A DNA stretch of 64,000 nucleotides from Cepaea nemoralis (Eukaryota; Mollusca; Gastropoda; Stylommatophora; Helicidae). Below, one piece after another: positions 44,101 to 50,419 of this stretch. The notes under the pieces are model-generated. The model saw only the letters and a program-made list of their open reading frames with translations. It was not told the origin of the DNA and ran no database searches. The position numbers were made by a program, and so were the translations under genes. Position 1 is the first letter of the stretch; each line of letters starts with the position of its first letter. Location: the NCBI GenBank assembly GCA_014155875.1, contig JACEFZ010024489.1, positions 124,001 to 188,000 of the forward strand. Reading direction: 5' to 3'.

Positions 44101-45939
44101 TCCAAATATAGATACTCCATCTGTTCAGATGCCCTCTCCACCTGATTCTAGTCTTCACTACATTTTTATCATAAGATAGCTCTCTGCCCAGGAGGACACA
44201 AGCAGCAGCTAATCTATCCGCCCACAGTCATTTCACCCAGAACATGGTAATTTCCACCTACAGAAGCTTGCCCTGTGAGTCAGTTACAAATGCAGCATGT
44301 CTGGCTGTGCTGTCCTCCAATCATCCAGAGACTGCCATCACAGCCTCAGCTTTCATTCTCCTGCTAGATGTAGTAGAATTATAAAAGACTGAATGTGGTA
44401 AAGTCCTATCAGAATCTCAGCGTCCATTCTCATCCTTGATGTAGTAGAATATACAAAAGACTGAATGTGGTAAAGTCCAATCAGAATCTCAGCTTCCATT
44501 TTCATGCTAGATGTAGTAGAATATACAAAAGACTGAATGTGGTAAAGTCCTATCAGAATCTCAGCTTCCATTCTCCTGCTAGATGTAGTAGAATATACAA
44601 AAGACTGAATGTGGTAAAGTCCTATCAGAATCTCAGCTTCCATTCTCCTGCTAGATGTAGTAGAATATACAAAAGACTGAATGTGGTAAAGTCCAATCAG
44701 AATCTCAGCTTCCATTCTCCTGCTAGATATAGTAGAATATACAAAAGACTGAATGTGGTAAAGTCCTATCAGAATCTCAGCTTCCATTCTCCTGCTAGAT
44801 GTAGTAGAATATACAAAAGACTGAATGTGGTAAAGTCCAATCAGAATCTCAGCTTTCATTCTCATGCTAGATGTAGTAGAATACACAAAAGACTGAATGT
44901 GGTAAAGTCCAATCAGAATCTCAGCTTTCATTCTCCTGCTAGATGTAGTAGAATTATAATAGACTGAAGGTGATAATCCTCACACAAAATGTTCTGCACT
45001 GTGCTTACTGGTCACTCCACCAGGACAATGAGTGGTAGTCTGCTGCTGATAATGAAATGCTTAAAACATAAGGAGGAAACATTACCTACGTAGTCCTATC
45101 TCAGCCAGTCTGAACATCTTACATCTTGTGCTGAATCCGGACCTGGTTACATTCTCCGTTTTCTTCTTCAACTATCAACATCTGTACTCATTTATTCCAT
45201 CATGGGACACATTGGATGGTGCGCTTGAGGTTTTCAGAAATCCACCAGTTTGTCTTGAAGGGTTGCTCCTTTGGGTCTGTTATCCTTTTACACCTCTTCG
45301 GGGATATGAAACTCCCTTATCTGTCTTGCACACACACACACACACTGCTGGTTTCTGAGCTTGGAGAGGGGAATGTGAGATCTGCAACAGTCCCCATATA
45401 TATATGATACCTTAGTACCGGGTTGGGGGGAAATTCTCTACATCAAACTCCCTCGGAGAGATGCAAGCACTTTTCAAGGCTCAAACAACCCTAACCCCAA
45501 TGCATCAAACATAAGAGTTAAAACTTAGATCTTCCAGGGCATTCTTCTTCTGCGTTCATCCAGAATGTTGTTTTAGACGTAATTGCAATGTGCCTGTTTA
45601 CAGCAGAGCTGCGACATTTGAACCTTTCGGCCGACATATCCAACTTCTTCAGGATTTATTAGCCGGGTTACCTTCCCAGGTGGTTCCAGAAGATTCACCA
45701 ACAAAGTAAAGAACTAACCAGTTCATCACCATCATCATAAAGTGCCCTGGCGACTAGCTTATGATATCATATTTCTCCACATCTTGCAATCACCAACAGC
45801 ATATCAGCTACTGGTCAAAAAATGAGAAAAGCTCACCTAATGTACCACCAGCAAAATCAATGGCAGCATCAGTAACTGTTGATCTAGACTTCAACAATAT
45901 CCCTGACTCTGCTTTCATCAACTCCATCGGAGGCTCCAT
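18767..45939 (-). CDS. SLC25A15: Mitochondrial ornithine carrier, SLC25A15/ORC1-like (complete, six exons)
   Basis: Six exons (45837-45939, 41892-42112, 38966-39156, 35997-36169, 29955-30113, 18767-18906) total 987 bp and encode 328 aa. All junctions are GT-AG and phases agree (1, 0, 2, 1, 1). The protein has the three-fold SLC25 design with carrier signatures PLDTVK (45-50), PTELIK (143-148) and PADVVK (251-256). [24 protein letters not shown] and [12 protein letters not shown] are the ornithine-carrier versions of the even-numbered helices. E94, R200 and R297 sit at the substrate-contact positions of human ORC1 (E77, R179, R275 from memory); ORC2 has Gln at the second. The family exchanges cytosolic ornithine for matrix citrulline, linking urea-cycle, arginine and polyamine metabolism across the inner membrane. 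The first in-frame ATG after an upstream stop was taken as start. Introns are large and packed with repeats. Certain as a basic-amino-acid carrier; ORC1 against ORC2 specificity is inferred. Confidence 0.93.
18960..19446 (+). repeat. Irregular AT-rich minisatellite, left part
   Basis: Degenerate units of roughly 50 bp contain TTCACAATGAACAA, ATAATGTTAATGATA and AATAATACATTTACC. A G-run of about 30 bp lies at 19293-19323. The array resumes at 29053-29180 after the mariner, so the mariner landed within it. Confidence 0.8.
19608..20228 (+). pseudogene. Mariner transposase, 5' part (frameshifted)
   Basis: The start region reads [17 protein letters not shown], then a frame change, then [32 protein letters not shown] and [17 protein letters not shown] (the paired HTH region), and further relics [15 protein letters not shown] in another frame around the first catalytic Asp. 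Stops and frameshifts make it inactive. It continues at 28579. Confidence 0.85.
20776..21413 (+). pseudogene. LINE A endonuclease domain
   Basis: The sequence reads [39 protein letters not shown], several stops, then [28 protein letters not shown] and [25 protein letters not shown] and SDHRPV are hallmark exonuclease-endonuclease-phosphatase motifs. At least three in-frame stops inactivate it. Confidence 0.87.
22030..23551 (+). pseudogene. LINE A reverse transcriptase domain
   Basis: Motifs in order: [71 protein letters not shown] (catalytic YADD intact) and [16 protein letters not shown] remains. The thumb continues to [17 protein letters not shown] and WKDEHRLSL. The frame changes around 22440 and 22950. 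Catalytic residues are present, but the ORF is broken. Confidence 0.88.
23571..23717 (+). pseudogene. LINE A RNase H domain, N-terminal half
   Basis: The sequence reads [20 protein letters not shown], then [15 protein letters not shown], with the first catalytic Asp in YTDGSA. The frame is cut by the insertion of LINE B and resumes at about 27857. Confidence 0.85.
24640..25480 (+). pseudogene. LINE B endonuclease domain
   Basis: [19 protein letters not shown] opens the domain. Then follow [47 protein letters not shown] (expected GDFNA is mutated), [33 protein letters not shown] and DTDHSLV. Several frame changes show decay. Confidence 0.87.
25990..27840 (+). pseudogene. LINE B reverse transcriptase and C-terminus
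   Basis: Motifs in order: [77 protein letters not shown] (expected GC), [13 protein letters not shown] (FADD intact), [20 protein letters not shown], then LLYGS-like remains, [20 protein letters not shown], and the C-terminal CxxC/H motif [20 protein letters not shown]. Frameshifts and stops are frequent. Confidence 0.88.
27858..28566 (+). pseudogene. LINE A RNase H, C-terminal half, and tail domain
   Basis: The sequence resumes [20 protein letters not shown], then [40 protein letters not shown] and LAKEGAK, giving the second and last catalytic Asp/His motifs. A tail with [17 protein letters not shown] (Cys/His cluster) follows. This stretch is one open frame of about 200 codons, so the LINE A insertion is not very old. 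Confidence 0.88.
28579..28960 (+). pseudogene. Mariner transposase, 3' part
   Basis: After the nested insertion, [20 protein letters not shown] marks the second catalytic Asp region. [15 protein letters not shown] (shifted frame) and FLDDGL...[16 protein letters not shown] finish the protein. Together with the first part this is a DD34D-type mariner transposase of about normal length, but degenerate. Confidence 0.87.
29053..29180 (+). repeat. AT-rich minisatellite, right part
   Basis: Units with TTGACAATGAACCACGGGAA, TTGTTAATGACATAA and TTCACAATGAATAATGGG match the array left of the mariner. Confidence 0.75.
29181..29595. other. Intron 5 sequence, nothing recognised
   Basis: No gene or named repeat is visible. 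Confidence 0.4.
29596..29700 (+). mobile_element. Short LINE fragment
   Basis: TGCCAGAGTAACAATAAATG and GAAGAGGCTAATGAAA match 39370-39420 in the fragment at 39205. Confidence 0.65.
29728..29895 (+). repeat. TCTG/TGTG simple repeat
   Basis: Mixed TCTG, TGTG and then CA-rich tracts lie about 60 bp from exon 5 of the carrier gene, in its intron 5. Confidence 0.85.
29955..30113 (-). CDS. SLC25A15: SLC25A15-like exon 5
   Basis: The acceptor CACTAG precedes [20 protein letters not shown], then [11 protein letters not shown] and FLKILRQEG, then donor GTGGGA. It holds helix 5 with the third carrier signature. The 29-bp satellite in intron 4 stops only about 30 bp before this acceptor. Confidence 0.93.
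30140..34485 (+). repeat. 29-bp satellite with higher-order structure
   Basis: About 150 copies of a 29-bp unit (CATTGATGGATTGTGTGACT plus GACATATGA) fill intron 4 of the carrier gene. Variants include GACACATGA, GATTGATGG, GTGAGTGAC, the shortened GTGTGCTGATACATGA and an ACACTGATGAATTGTATGAC form. Variant order repeats at a 980-bp spacing in the right third (for example ACATGCCATT at 33121 and 34101; GCTGATACAT at 32941 and 33921). Since 29 is not a multiple of three, the frame rotates through three units to give an 87-bp coding period, which creates stop-free frames hundreds of codons long on the minus strand; they are not genes. Confidence 0.97.
34486..34675 (+). repeat. Interspersed repeat in the satellite margin
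   Basis: Related to 13868-14035 (GACTGAATTTTGCGTGTGG and AACCCACTCTGACTTCA). A last satellite unit follows at about 34678-34710, so this element inserted into the array. Confidence 0.75.
34895..35040 (+). repeat. Interspersed repeat, pair of 40765-40935
   Basis: Shared blocks include CCAACCAATCGTGAACGA against CCAATCGATCATGAACAA, TCTACAGGACTTGGCTTGAG against TCTACGCAGGATTTAATGTG, and TTGGGAGATAAA against TTGGGAAATAAA. Class unknown. Confidence 0.5.
35041..35215 (+). repeat. (GA)n microsatellite and G/A-rich tail
   Basis: About 50 GA units, then a GGGAGGGAGGGG-like purine tract to about 35205. Confidence 0.95.
35216..35700. other. AT-rich intron 4 sequence
   Basis: An imperfect direct duplication is visible: TTTTAAAGGCGCTTTCAGAG (about 35660) and TTTTAAAAGTGCTTTCAGAG (about 35585), each with GAATTC and ACCAACAAAATYTGCTA nearby. 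Otherwise nothing. Confidence 0.55.
35703..35890 (+). repeat. tRNA-headed SINE, family 3
   Basis: A box-A-like AAGTTGCTAGCGAACTGC and box B GGGTTCAACACC are followed by GGCCACCTGTTCCTCCGTGC and ATTCGGGCCTACAAAATGTG. The body matches 60830-60890 (ACCACCTATTTCTCTGTGC and ACTCAGGCCTACGAATTGTG). Confidence 0.7.
35997..36169 (-). CDS. SLC25A15: SLC25A15-like exon 4
   Basis: The acceptor TTTATTTAG leads to [39 protein letters not shown] and KTKDEIG, with the strong donor GTGAGT. It contains helix 4 and contact residue R200. Confidence 0.94.
36325..37070 (+). repeat. 46-bp minisatellite
   Basis: About 16 copies of a 46-bp unit (TCTCCACAGAATGGTGCCTG, CCGAATGCATCACATAAAGC, TCAAAC). It starts about 160 bp upstream, in transcript sense, of carrier exon 4. 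Confidence 0.96.
37262..37406 (+). repeat. Retroposon family R1 with (GAA)n tail, copy 1
   Basis: 145 bp from CCGGGAAGGTTAACC to (GAA)n, flanked by AGATTTCTTTTC (37250-37261 and 37407-37418). It shares GGTCAACAAATGCCCGCAGA, AGTCGGATGTGTC and CAGGCACAACGCAATCACA with copies at 46213 and 57613. There is no tRNA promoter box, so it may be a truncated LINE 3' end or an unusual SINE. Confidence 0.88.
37419..38740. other. Intron 3 sequence, AT-rich
   Basis: A (CT)n then C-run tract lies at about 37906-37950. A short GAATTATCCCAAGTGTGAA motif repeats three times around 38110-38190. No gene is visible. Confidence 0.5.
38830..38915 (-). repeat. tRNA-like SINE fragment
   Basis: On the minus strand GGGGTGGCTTGGCTCAAATG and, 35 bp on, the box-B-like GGGTTCCATCTC. 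The head only is recognisable, about 50 bp downstream of carrier exon 3. Confidence 0.55.
38966..39156 (-). CDS. SLC25A15: SLC25A15-like exon 3
   Basis: The acceptor TTGATTGCACAG leads to [20 protein letters not shown] and [21 protein letters not shown] place the donor at AAAAT/GTAATA because only this site gives the phase needed by exon 4. The matrix loop between helices 3 and 4 is then [12 protein letters not shown], a length seen in some invertebrate homologues. A GT 20 bases earlier is an alternative but breaks the frame. Confidence 0.85.
39205..39655 (+). mobile_element. RTE-like LINE 3'-ORF fragment
   Basis: The frame reads [20 protein letters not shown], then [40 protein letters not shown] and [14 protein letters not shown] and FFG.VMRR..LE are the conserved C-terminal motifs of RTE-like reverse transcriptases. 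It lies in intron 2 of the carrier gene on the opposite strand, only about 50 bp from exon 3. Confidence 0.82.
39656..40439. other. Intron 2 sequence, nothing recognised
   Basis: AT-rich; no gene or identified repeat. Confidence 0.45.
40440..40700 (+). repeat. SINE family 1 copy
   Basis: GACGCAATTCATAATCCTGC and TTTTGAAACACAGCTGCGGG (head), then AGCAATGGCAAACTATTGAA, AAATCATAAACAGCC and GATATGCAACTAACTG. Confidence 0.75.
40765..40935 (+). repeat. Interspersed repeat, pair of 34895-35040
   Basis: See the shared blocks listed for 34895. The limits are approximate. Confidence 0.5.
41140..41400 (+). mobile_element. Degenerate LINE fragment
   Basis: GACAGTTCAGATTTTTTGGA (RQFRFFG) and ACTTAGTGACAATTGG, followed by ACATTACTGGGACAAGAATA and GGCACGGCACATGA, follow the order of the fragments at 51150 and 57490, but the frame is lost. 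Confidence 0.55.
41640..41760 (+). repeat. Unclassified dispersed-repeat-like sequence
   Basis: ACCGACGTTTCGATTCTCAG followed by AATCTTTGTCAAGG is a motif I associate with animal retroelement relics (for example Penelope-like). No second copy is in the window, so this is weak. Confidence 0.3.
41892..42112 (-). CDS. SLC25A15: SLC25A15-like exon 2
   Basis: The acceptor GTTGCTACAG leads to [40 protein letters not shown] and [11 protein letters not shown], then donor GTGAGT. It holds helix 1 (second half), the first signature and helix 2 with contact residue E94. Confidence 0.95.
42285..42725 (-). mobile_element. LINE 3'-ORF fragment
   Basis: Collinear with 59320-59780: CTTGGATCAGATCTTTGTTC, TGTTCTTGTCCTCAGTTATG, GTTGTCACTCAGTTTT, ACCACATTTCCATTACCATT and AACTCTTTTTCTCATG. 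On the minus strand this is the NKLENLVTTG-type end and the LYGCETWTM region. It lies 5' of carrier exon 2, in intron 1. Confidence 0.7.
42890..43240 (-). repeat. Interspersed repeat (probable LINE), pair of 56440-56780
   Basis: Collinear blocks include TCAACCAACATGACTCCAAG, TTTAGGTCTTGCC/TCCTCAGGTCTCTC, CCTGTGGATTCCAAAGGAC, TTCCATGAGCTCCACA, and GCACCAATTAATGAATGTTT. Orientation is set by analogy with the neighbouring LINE fragments. Confidence 0.6.
43398..43575 (+). repeat. Interspersed repeat, pair of 50187-50325
   Basis: Both begin GCAGGGGT(A/T)GA(A/T)A and share GAATTTTCAATA, CCAGAATTATGTTTA-like and ATACTGG/ATGCTGG blocks. A non-coding element of unknown class. Confidence 0.5.
43918..44363 (-). 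pseudogene. LINE relic (same family as 6180-8272)
   Basis: TTGACATCACTGCACTCATG through GAAGAGTTTCCATGCTGATT and CAGTAGCAATTTGATTAGAA match the 3' end of the LINE at 6180-6430. Towards the right, CTGTGAGTCAGTTACAAATG and the TCATTCTCCTGCTAGATGTA block match its RNase H region at 7520-7625. The middle is shortened relative to that copy. Confidence 0.75.
44364..44955 (-). repeat. 72-bp minisatellite made from a LINE RNase H segment
   Basis: Eight copies of a 72-bp (24-codon) unit. On the minus strand it reads [20 protein letters not shown] plus SSRR, related to TTSSLRMEVEAV of RNase H at 7600. All three forward and the matching reverse frames stay open because 72 is divisible by three. It is not a host gene. 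Confidence 0.9.
44956..45836. other. Intron 1 near exon 1, nothing recognised
   Basis: A short (CA)n is at 45329-45346. No element is identified. Confidence 0.45.
45837..45939 (-). CDS. SLC25A15: SLC25A15-like exon 1 (start codon)
   Basis: The ATG at 45939 opens [20 protein letters not shown] and then [15 protein letters not shown], spliced with donor GTGAGC. A TAG lies four codons upstream in frame. [12 protein letters not shown] matches the start of helix 1 in ornithine carriers. The extended N-terminus of about 23 residues is longer than in human ORC1; Met5 or Met8 could also start. Confidence 0.9.
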
Positions 45940-46212
45940 TCTGATATTCTAGCAATTCCAAAAGCAATAGTCTGGTATCACCTGATGAAGATTAAATAAT
46001 AATGATAAAGATATAATAATGGTACTTTGTATGGTGTTGGCTGGATTTTGGAGCAAAAGATTTCTATTGGTTGGGGTAGCTATGTCCAAGACCAACCCTC
46101 CGTAGTCCTCTCTTATAACACGCATGGTAGATATAGAAGTGCAGTATACCCATTATTTGCTTCCCTAAGGGTTCTTGTAATGCACAAGATAACAATAATT
46201 AAACCAAATGAT

Positions 46213-46355
46213 CCCCCGGGAAGGTTAACCCGGTCAACAAATGCCTGCAGAAGTCGGATGTGTCGGCCCAATGGCACAAGAACGCAGCTTTGCTGTAAAC
46301 AGGCACAACGCAATCACACCCAAAAAAACTCTCAGGATGAATGCAGCAGAAGAAG
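46213..46355 (+). repeat. Retroposon family R1, copy 2
   Basis: 143 bp flanked by AAACCAAATGAT (46201-46212 and 46356-46367). Same body as copy 1, tail GCAGAAGAAG. It lies about 270 bp upstream of the carrier start codon. A tRNA-type SINE is inserted immediately to its right. Confidence 0.9.
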
Positions 46356-46376
46356 AAACCAAATGATAACTAAATT

Positions 46377-46598
46377 GGGGGAGCAGCTGGTTAGAATGCC
46401 GGGTTCTCCTTCAGGAAACCCGGGTTCGAATCCTCCATAAGGTGTGGATTTTTTCTGTCGGGGACAAAAAGAAAACCCTAACCTGCACAAATTGCGGTGA
46501 CTGCACTAGCTAGGTGGCCTTAATTCCTCAGGCTCGAAAGCCCACTGTCCTATACAGCACAGTACTATAGGTAGTAAGTGACATTTATTTGGGGAAAA
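46377..46598 (+). repeat. tRNA-derived SINE, family 2, with target duplication
   Basis: 222 bp flanked by ATAACTAAATT (46366-46376 and 46599-46609). The head has box A AGCAGCTGGTTAGAATGC and a perfect box B GGTTCGAATCC. The body is non-coding. It is not a tRNA gene: the acceptor ends do not pair and the anticodon arm is unsuitable. Its duplication overlaps that of R1 copy 2, so it inserted after R1. Confidence 0.88.
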
Positions 46599-46614
46599 AT
46601 AACTAAATTTCAAC

Positions 46615-46820
46615 AGGTGAAACCTCTATTGCAGAGGTGAAATCATACACCTATTTAGGTAGCAAAGTAGTCGGAGGAACAGGTACAGATGTAAAAATAA
46701 GAATACAAAAGGCAAGAGAGGCTTGCATCACACTAGGAAATTTGTGGAAGTCAAAAGATAATAAACCTATCACCAAACTTAGAATATTTAACTCTGATGT
46801 TAAATCAGTATTGTTGTAAG
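46615..46820 (+). mobile_element. RTE-like LINE fragment
   Basis: One open frame reads EVKSYTYLGSKVVGGTGTD, IRIQKAREACITLGNLWKS and TKLRIFNSDVKSVLL. YLGS and LRIFNS.VKSVLL are the thumb motifs of RTE-like reverse transcriptases. Confidence 0.82.
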
Positions 46821-46934
46821 TAGTGGACGGTGTTTGGTGCAAGAGAGTCTGGTATATGATACCACAACATCTAATCTCAGAATGGAGGTGGAGGCAGCCA
46901 CAGCGGCATTTTGCTGGCAGGAGGACAAACAGCA

Positions 46935-47095
46935 CACTCATGTCATGATGTGCGGGTGAGGAATGTTGATGTGCGGGTGGGGGATGTGTGTTGTGGGGGA
47001 TGTGGGTTAGGGCATGTGTGGGTGGGTGGAGGATGTATGTGTGGGTGGTGGGGTGTGTGTGTGAGTGGATTGGGGATGTATAGGTGGTATGGGAG

Positions 47096-47165
<70 letters not shown>

Positions 47166-47240
47166 GGAGATGTCAGTTGGTGGGGATGTGTGTGTATGGT
47201 TTGGGGAATATGTGGTCGATGGAGGTGTGGTTGGGGGATG
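46935..47240 (+). repeat. GT-rich minisatellite with a (TG)n core
   Basis: GGGGATGTGTGTGGGTGG-like irregular units surround a pure (TG)n tract at about 47095-47162. It resembles the array at 47935-48205. Confidence 0.9.
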
Positions 47241-47244
47241 GGTA

Positions 47245-47934
47245 GTGCCAAAACTGCTGATCGCATTAATATAATAACTGTAACAATCCAACAGTCTGCA
47301 TCTAACTTCTTCTGGCTCATAGAACTGTACAACAAGCAGTGGGAGCCGCAACTCTGAAAATGATGGATGAAGCCGACTCTGGGATTTTAATAGAAAATAA
47401 CATCGTTTAATTGCTCCAACGTATACCAGTTGTTTTGTTAACCATTACACTTCAAGATTTATTAAGAGCCTGTTATACCAGTGCAGGGCTTAATAATAAT
47501 TTTCCTGAATATGCATGAACAAAAGACAAACCTGGTTTCTATTCGTCCGTAGACGACCTTCTGTCATTCACTCAGTGTTCGTCTCACCGCTCTAAGTACA
47601 ATCTGTCTAGTTTCTCCGTCTGCAGGTTCGTTACCTTTGTGGCGATATCTTGTAGCATGTCCGTCACTGCTATTATAAGTCTAGCCGCTAATCTTTATGC
47701 CAACACTGATCCATAGCCACGCCAATGTTTCCTCTTACAATTTGCACCGCCTTCTCGGTTCCATGTCCCCGCAAAGTCTGCCGTTGTTGCCTTAATTGCT
47801 ATGTGACGTTTTTGTTGTTTCTAACGCATCCTTTAGTTTTTTTATCATATTTTGGCATCGAGGATTTCTCTCTAATTTATATGATGTCATTCTCATTTGC
47901 ACTCACTATATGGCAGGTGGTTGGAAGTGTGGGT
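47245..47934. other. Intergenic, nothing recognised
   Basis: No gene, tRNA or repeat is identified between the two GT-rich arrays. Confidence 0.45.
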
Positions 47935-48205
47935 GAGGAGAGGATGTATGGGTAGGGGATGGGTGTGTGGGTTAAGATGTGTATGTGGGTGGGCGCAGGA
48001 TGTGTGGGTTGGTGGGGGATGTTTGTGTGGGTGGCGAGTGTGTTTGGGTTGGTGGAACAGGTGAGGGCAGTGTGTGTGGGTGGGGGATGTGTGGGAAGGG
48101 GATGGGTCAGTTGGTGGGGTATGTATGTGTCCCTGGGTGTGTGTGTGTGGGTAGGTGGGGGTGTGTGTGTGGGTGGGGTGATGTGTGGGTAGGTGGGACA
48201 TGGGC
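47935..48205 (+). repeat. GT-rich irregular minisatellite
   Basis: Degenerate units built on GTGTGGGTNGGGGATG. Same composition as the array at 46935. Confidence 0.9.
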
Positions 48206-48309
48206 CTCATAACATGGTAATTTGCTTTGTTTATGTTTACAACATTCGTTTCACAATGATTATTTTCTTCCTATGTGAATGTATAATGCTCTTGATAAAC
48301 GAAAGACGA

Positions 48310-48638
48310 ATGCTTGCTTGTGTTCATTGGCTTGAGCTCCAACGCGAAGTCCTGTATGTCGGATGAAGGCATCCTGTTGTCCAACACCAGTGTGATGTTA
48401 TACAGGACCTGAGGTTTGCGCGAGTGTCCGTTGTCCCATGTCTGGCTTATTGGTGTGCAGACTGGTGGTTCCTCGCCGTACAGGCAGACACTCCCCGACT
48501 TTGGAGGAATCGGCGATCCTACCGACTTTAGCCAGGACCCCGAAGGGACCTTTGCCCAGGACGCTTGACGAGGACGCGTCAATAGGTCTTGGCCAGTATA
48601 TAACCCGGGCCTTGTGGCTTGGAAACACCTATGTGTCC
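48310..48638 (-). repeat. Retroposon family R2, copy 2
   Basis: Reverse-oriented copy of 17582-17917; the tail reads GCTTGCTTG on the + strand. CGAAAGACGA (48300-48309) and CGAAAGATGA (48639-48648) form a target duplication with one mismatch. Confidence 0.82.
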
Positions 48639-48699
48639 CGAAAGATGAGTGACTGGAAGGGCCGAATGTAAGACGGGCCTGTGTGCCCAATTTGTGACC

Positions 48700-49189
48700 C
48701 TTTTAAAATAAAGTTGATTTGATTTGATTTAAAGGACTCACAAAGTATGATCAATTGCTGATAAACTACAAACATTCATCAGCTGGTGACAGCGCACAAT
48801 AAGACTAAAATAACATGACAAAATCACTCACGTGGAACTCATGGAAAGAACTATACAGATTCAAGTGAATTAAGAGGTGAGGAAAAGACTGGCACTGAAC
48901 AGGACATACACTGAGAAAATCTGAGAATAGTATAATTAGAAAATTCTTTCACTGGAACCAAGAGAGCGAACAAAATAAAGGGGGATCTAAGAAAAGACAT
49001 GGAAAAGTGAATTAGAGACGGAGGTGAATAATATTGTAGGACATGGAAGGAGCTGTTGTAGACAGCAAAAGATACGACTTATGTCAAACAATGTCACTGC
49101 ACATTGGGGCATTCCGATGCAAGCTCAGTCCTCTGATGCAGCCGCCATCCCGTGTATTGTTGCTCACTGTTTCCATAAGGAGTTGATTC
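48700..49189. other. Intergenic, nothing recognised
   Basis: A GATTTGATTTGATTT run is at about 48715-48732. No gene seen. Confidence 0.4.
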
Positions 49190-49970
49190 TAGCATCTCCT
49201 CTCTTTCCAATGAAGGCAGCATTTATGTGCTTGACCAGACTTTACTCCATGCTCATGCAGTTGGACTAGAGTCTGTGTCTCATAATTTTGCACCAAATGA
49301 GCTGGTATCGCATTGATTATATCAGCCCTGTTCATTCTTCTTCCCGTTTGTGTTGATGCATTATTTGCCAGCTTGTCTGCACGTTCCTTACCTTTTACTC
49401 CGGCATATCTGGGTGTATACATCCAGGTGAGTGATGTGAGGCATGATTTCCTGTCTATCCATTTGGAGCAGAGGCTGCCAGCTGCTATTTTCTGCAGCAT
49501 GTTCATGGAGTCTGATATGATTACCACGTGTGTGACTTCCTGTTCTGCTGCCCATTAAGTGCTCTGGAGGAACCAGTGATCTCCCTACTCAGGTTTGATG
49601 TAGTTATCTTGAATCTTTTCTGATTGTTCTTCCCATCTGTTGTGTTGTGTAAACCCATGATGACCATGAGCCGCACTTTCAAACACACATCTGTGTACAT
49701 GATGATGTCTTCTGGACGAAATATTGTTTGACCAATTCCTATATCTCAGTGTCAACCAATGAAGGCAACTGATCTCTGCAGTCTCTCCCTAGTGTAATGA
49801 CCACCTAAGAATGTGTTTGCAAGTCTATGGATTTATTCTTCTATGTGTTGAAGATACCCAAGTCACAGACCTGCTTGATTATCTTTTCAGCCTCAGCCAT
49901 CCAGGAGCGACTTCTTTTGAGGCCAGGTGCGACTTCTTTTGAGGCCAGGTGTGACTTCTTTAGAGACGCA
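49190..49970 (-). pseudogene. LINE RNase H relic (family of 6180-8272)
   Basis: On the minus strand: a degraded DIIMYTDVCLK (first Asp motif), VVIISDSMNMLQKIAAGSLC, LTWMYTPRYAGVKGKERADK and LANNAS. The order and spacing match VIVTDSESML and WIFSPGHAGVLGNEQADRLA of the copy at 7343. The right end has CTCAGCCATCCAGGAG as at 7920. A triple 22-bp repeat (GCGACTTCTTTTGAGGCCAG) is at about 49906-49968. Confidence 0.78.
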
Positions 49971-50074
49971 CTCCCTATCTGTCATCAACAGCATTTACAT
50001 TTATATTTATCAATTATTTGTTTAAATTTCAGTATTGTTTGTGATGTAAAACTGTTTGCTAACAATGCTGAAGG

Positions 50075-50200
50075 AGTAGTCAGTTAGAACACAGACCTCC
50101 CAAAGTGAGGTGTGCAGGTTCTCAACAACATTAACTCTCTGTGCCAAGAAACTCACCAAACAGAAACACGGCTACAGAACACATAAGGGCAGGGGTTGAT
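50075..50200 (+). repeat. tRNA-like SINE head
   Basis: A box-A-like TAGTCAGTTAGAACACAGAC and CAGGTTCTCAAC (box-B-like), then a body ending GGGCAGGGGTTGATAAATCC, which partly matches the family 1 tail. Confidence 0.45.
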
Positions 50201-50325
50201 AAATCCAAGCACCTGGAAAAATCTACCTGGTGCGTGAATTTTCAATAGTTGTACGAGTCCATATGTGCACCCCAAAAAAAAAAAAATACTGGCTCCAGAA
50301 TTATGTTTAGTTTTTACTATTGCAA
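50187..50325 (+). repeat. Interspersed repeat, pair of 43398-43575
   Basis: See 43398. An A-run of 13 is at about 50275. Confidence 0.5.
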
Positions 50326-50419
50326 TCTCTGCATTTGGGCATGTCCCAAGTGATGTGGGTGACCATTTCTTTTGGGAAATATGCGCATGTCTTCACATTA
50401 TTTATTAAGCCATGGTTGC

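Noticed and set aside
44353..44967. Open frames of 166-192 codons with a perfect 24-aa repeat
   Set aside because: A 72-bp array derived from a LINE RNase H fragment; both strands are open and no gene structure surrounds it.
46377..46450. Possible tRNA gene (good A and B boxes)
   Set aside because: The acceptor stem does not pair and the element has a 222-bp body with target duplications, so it is a SINE.
46911..47335. His/Thr or Val/Cys-rich open frames over the TG tract
   Set aside because: A dinucleotide repeat read in several frames.
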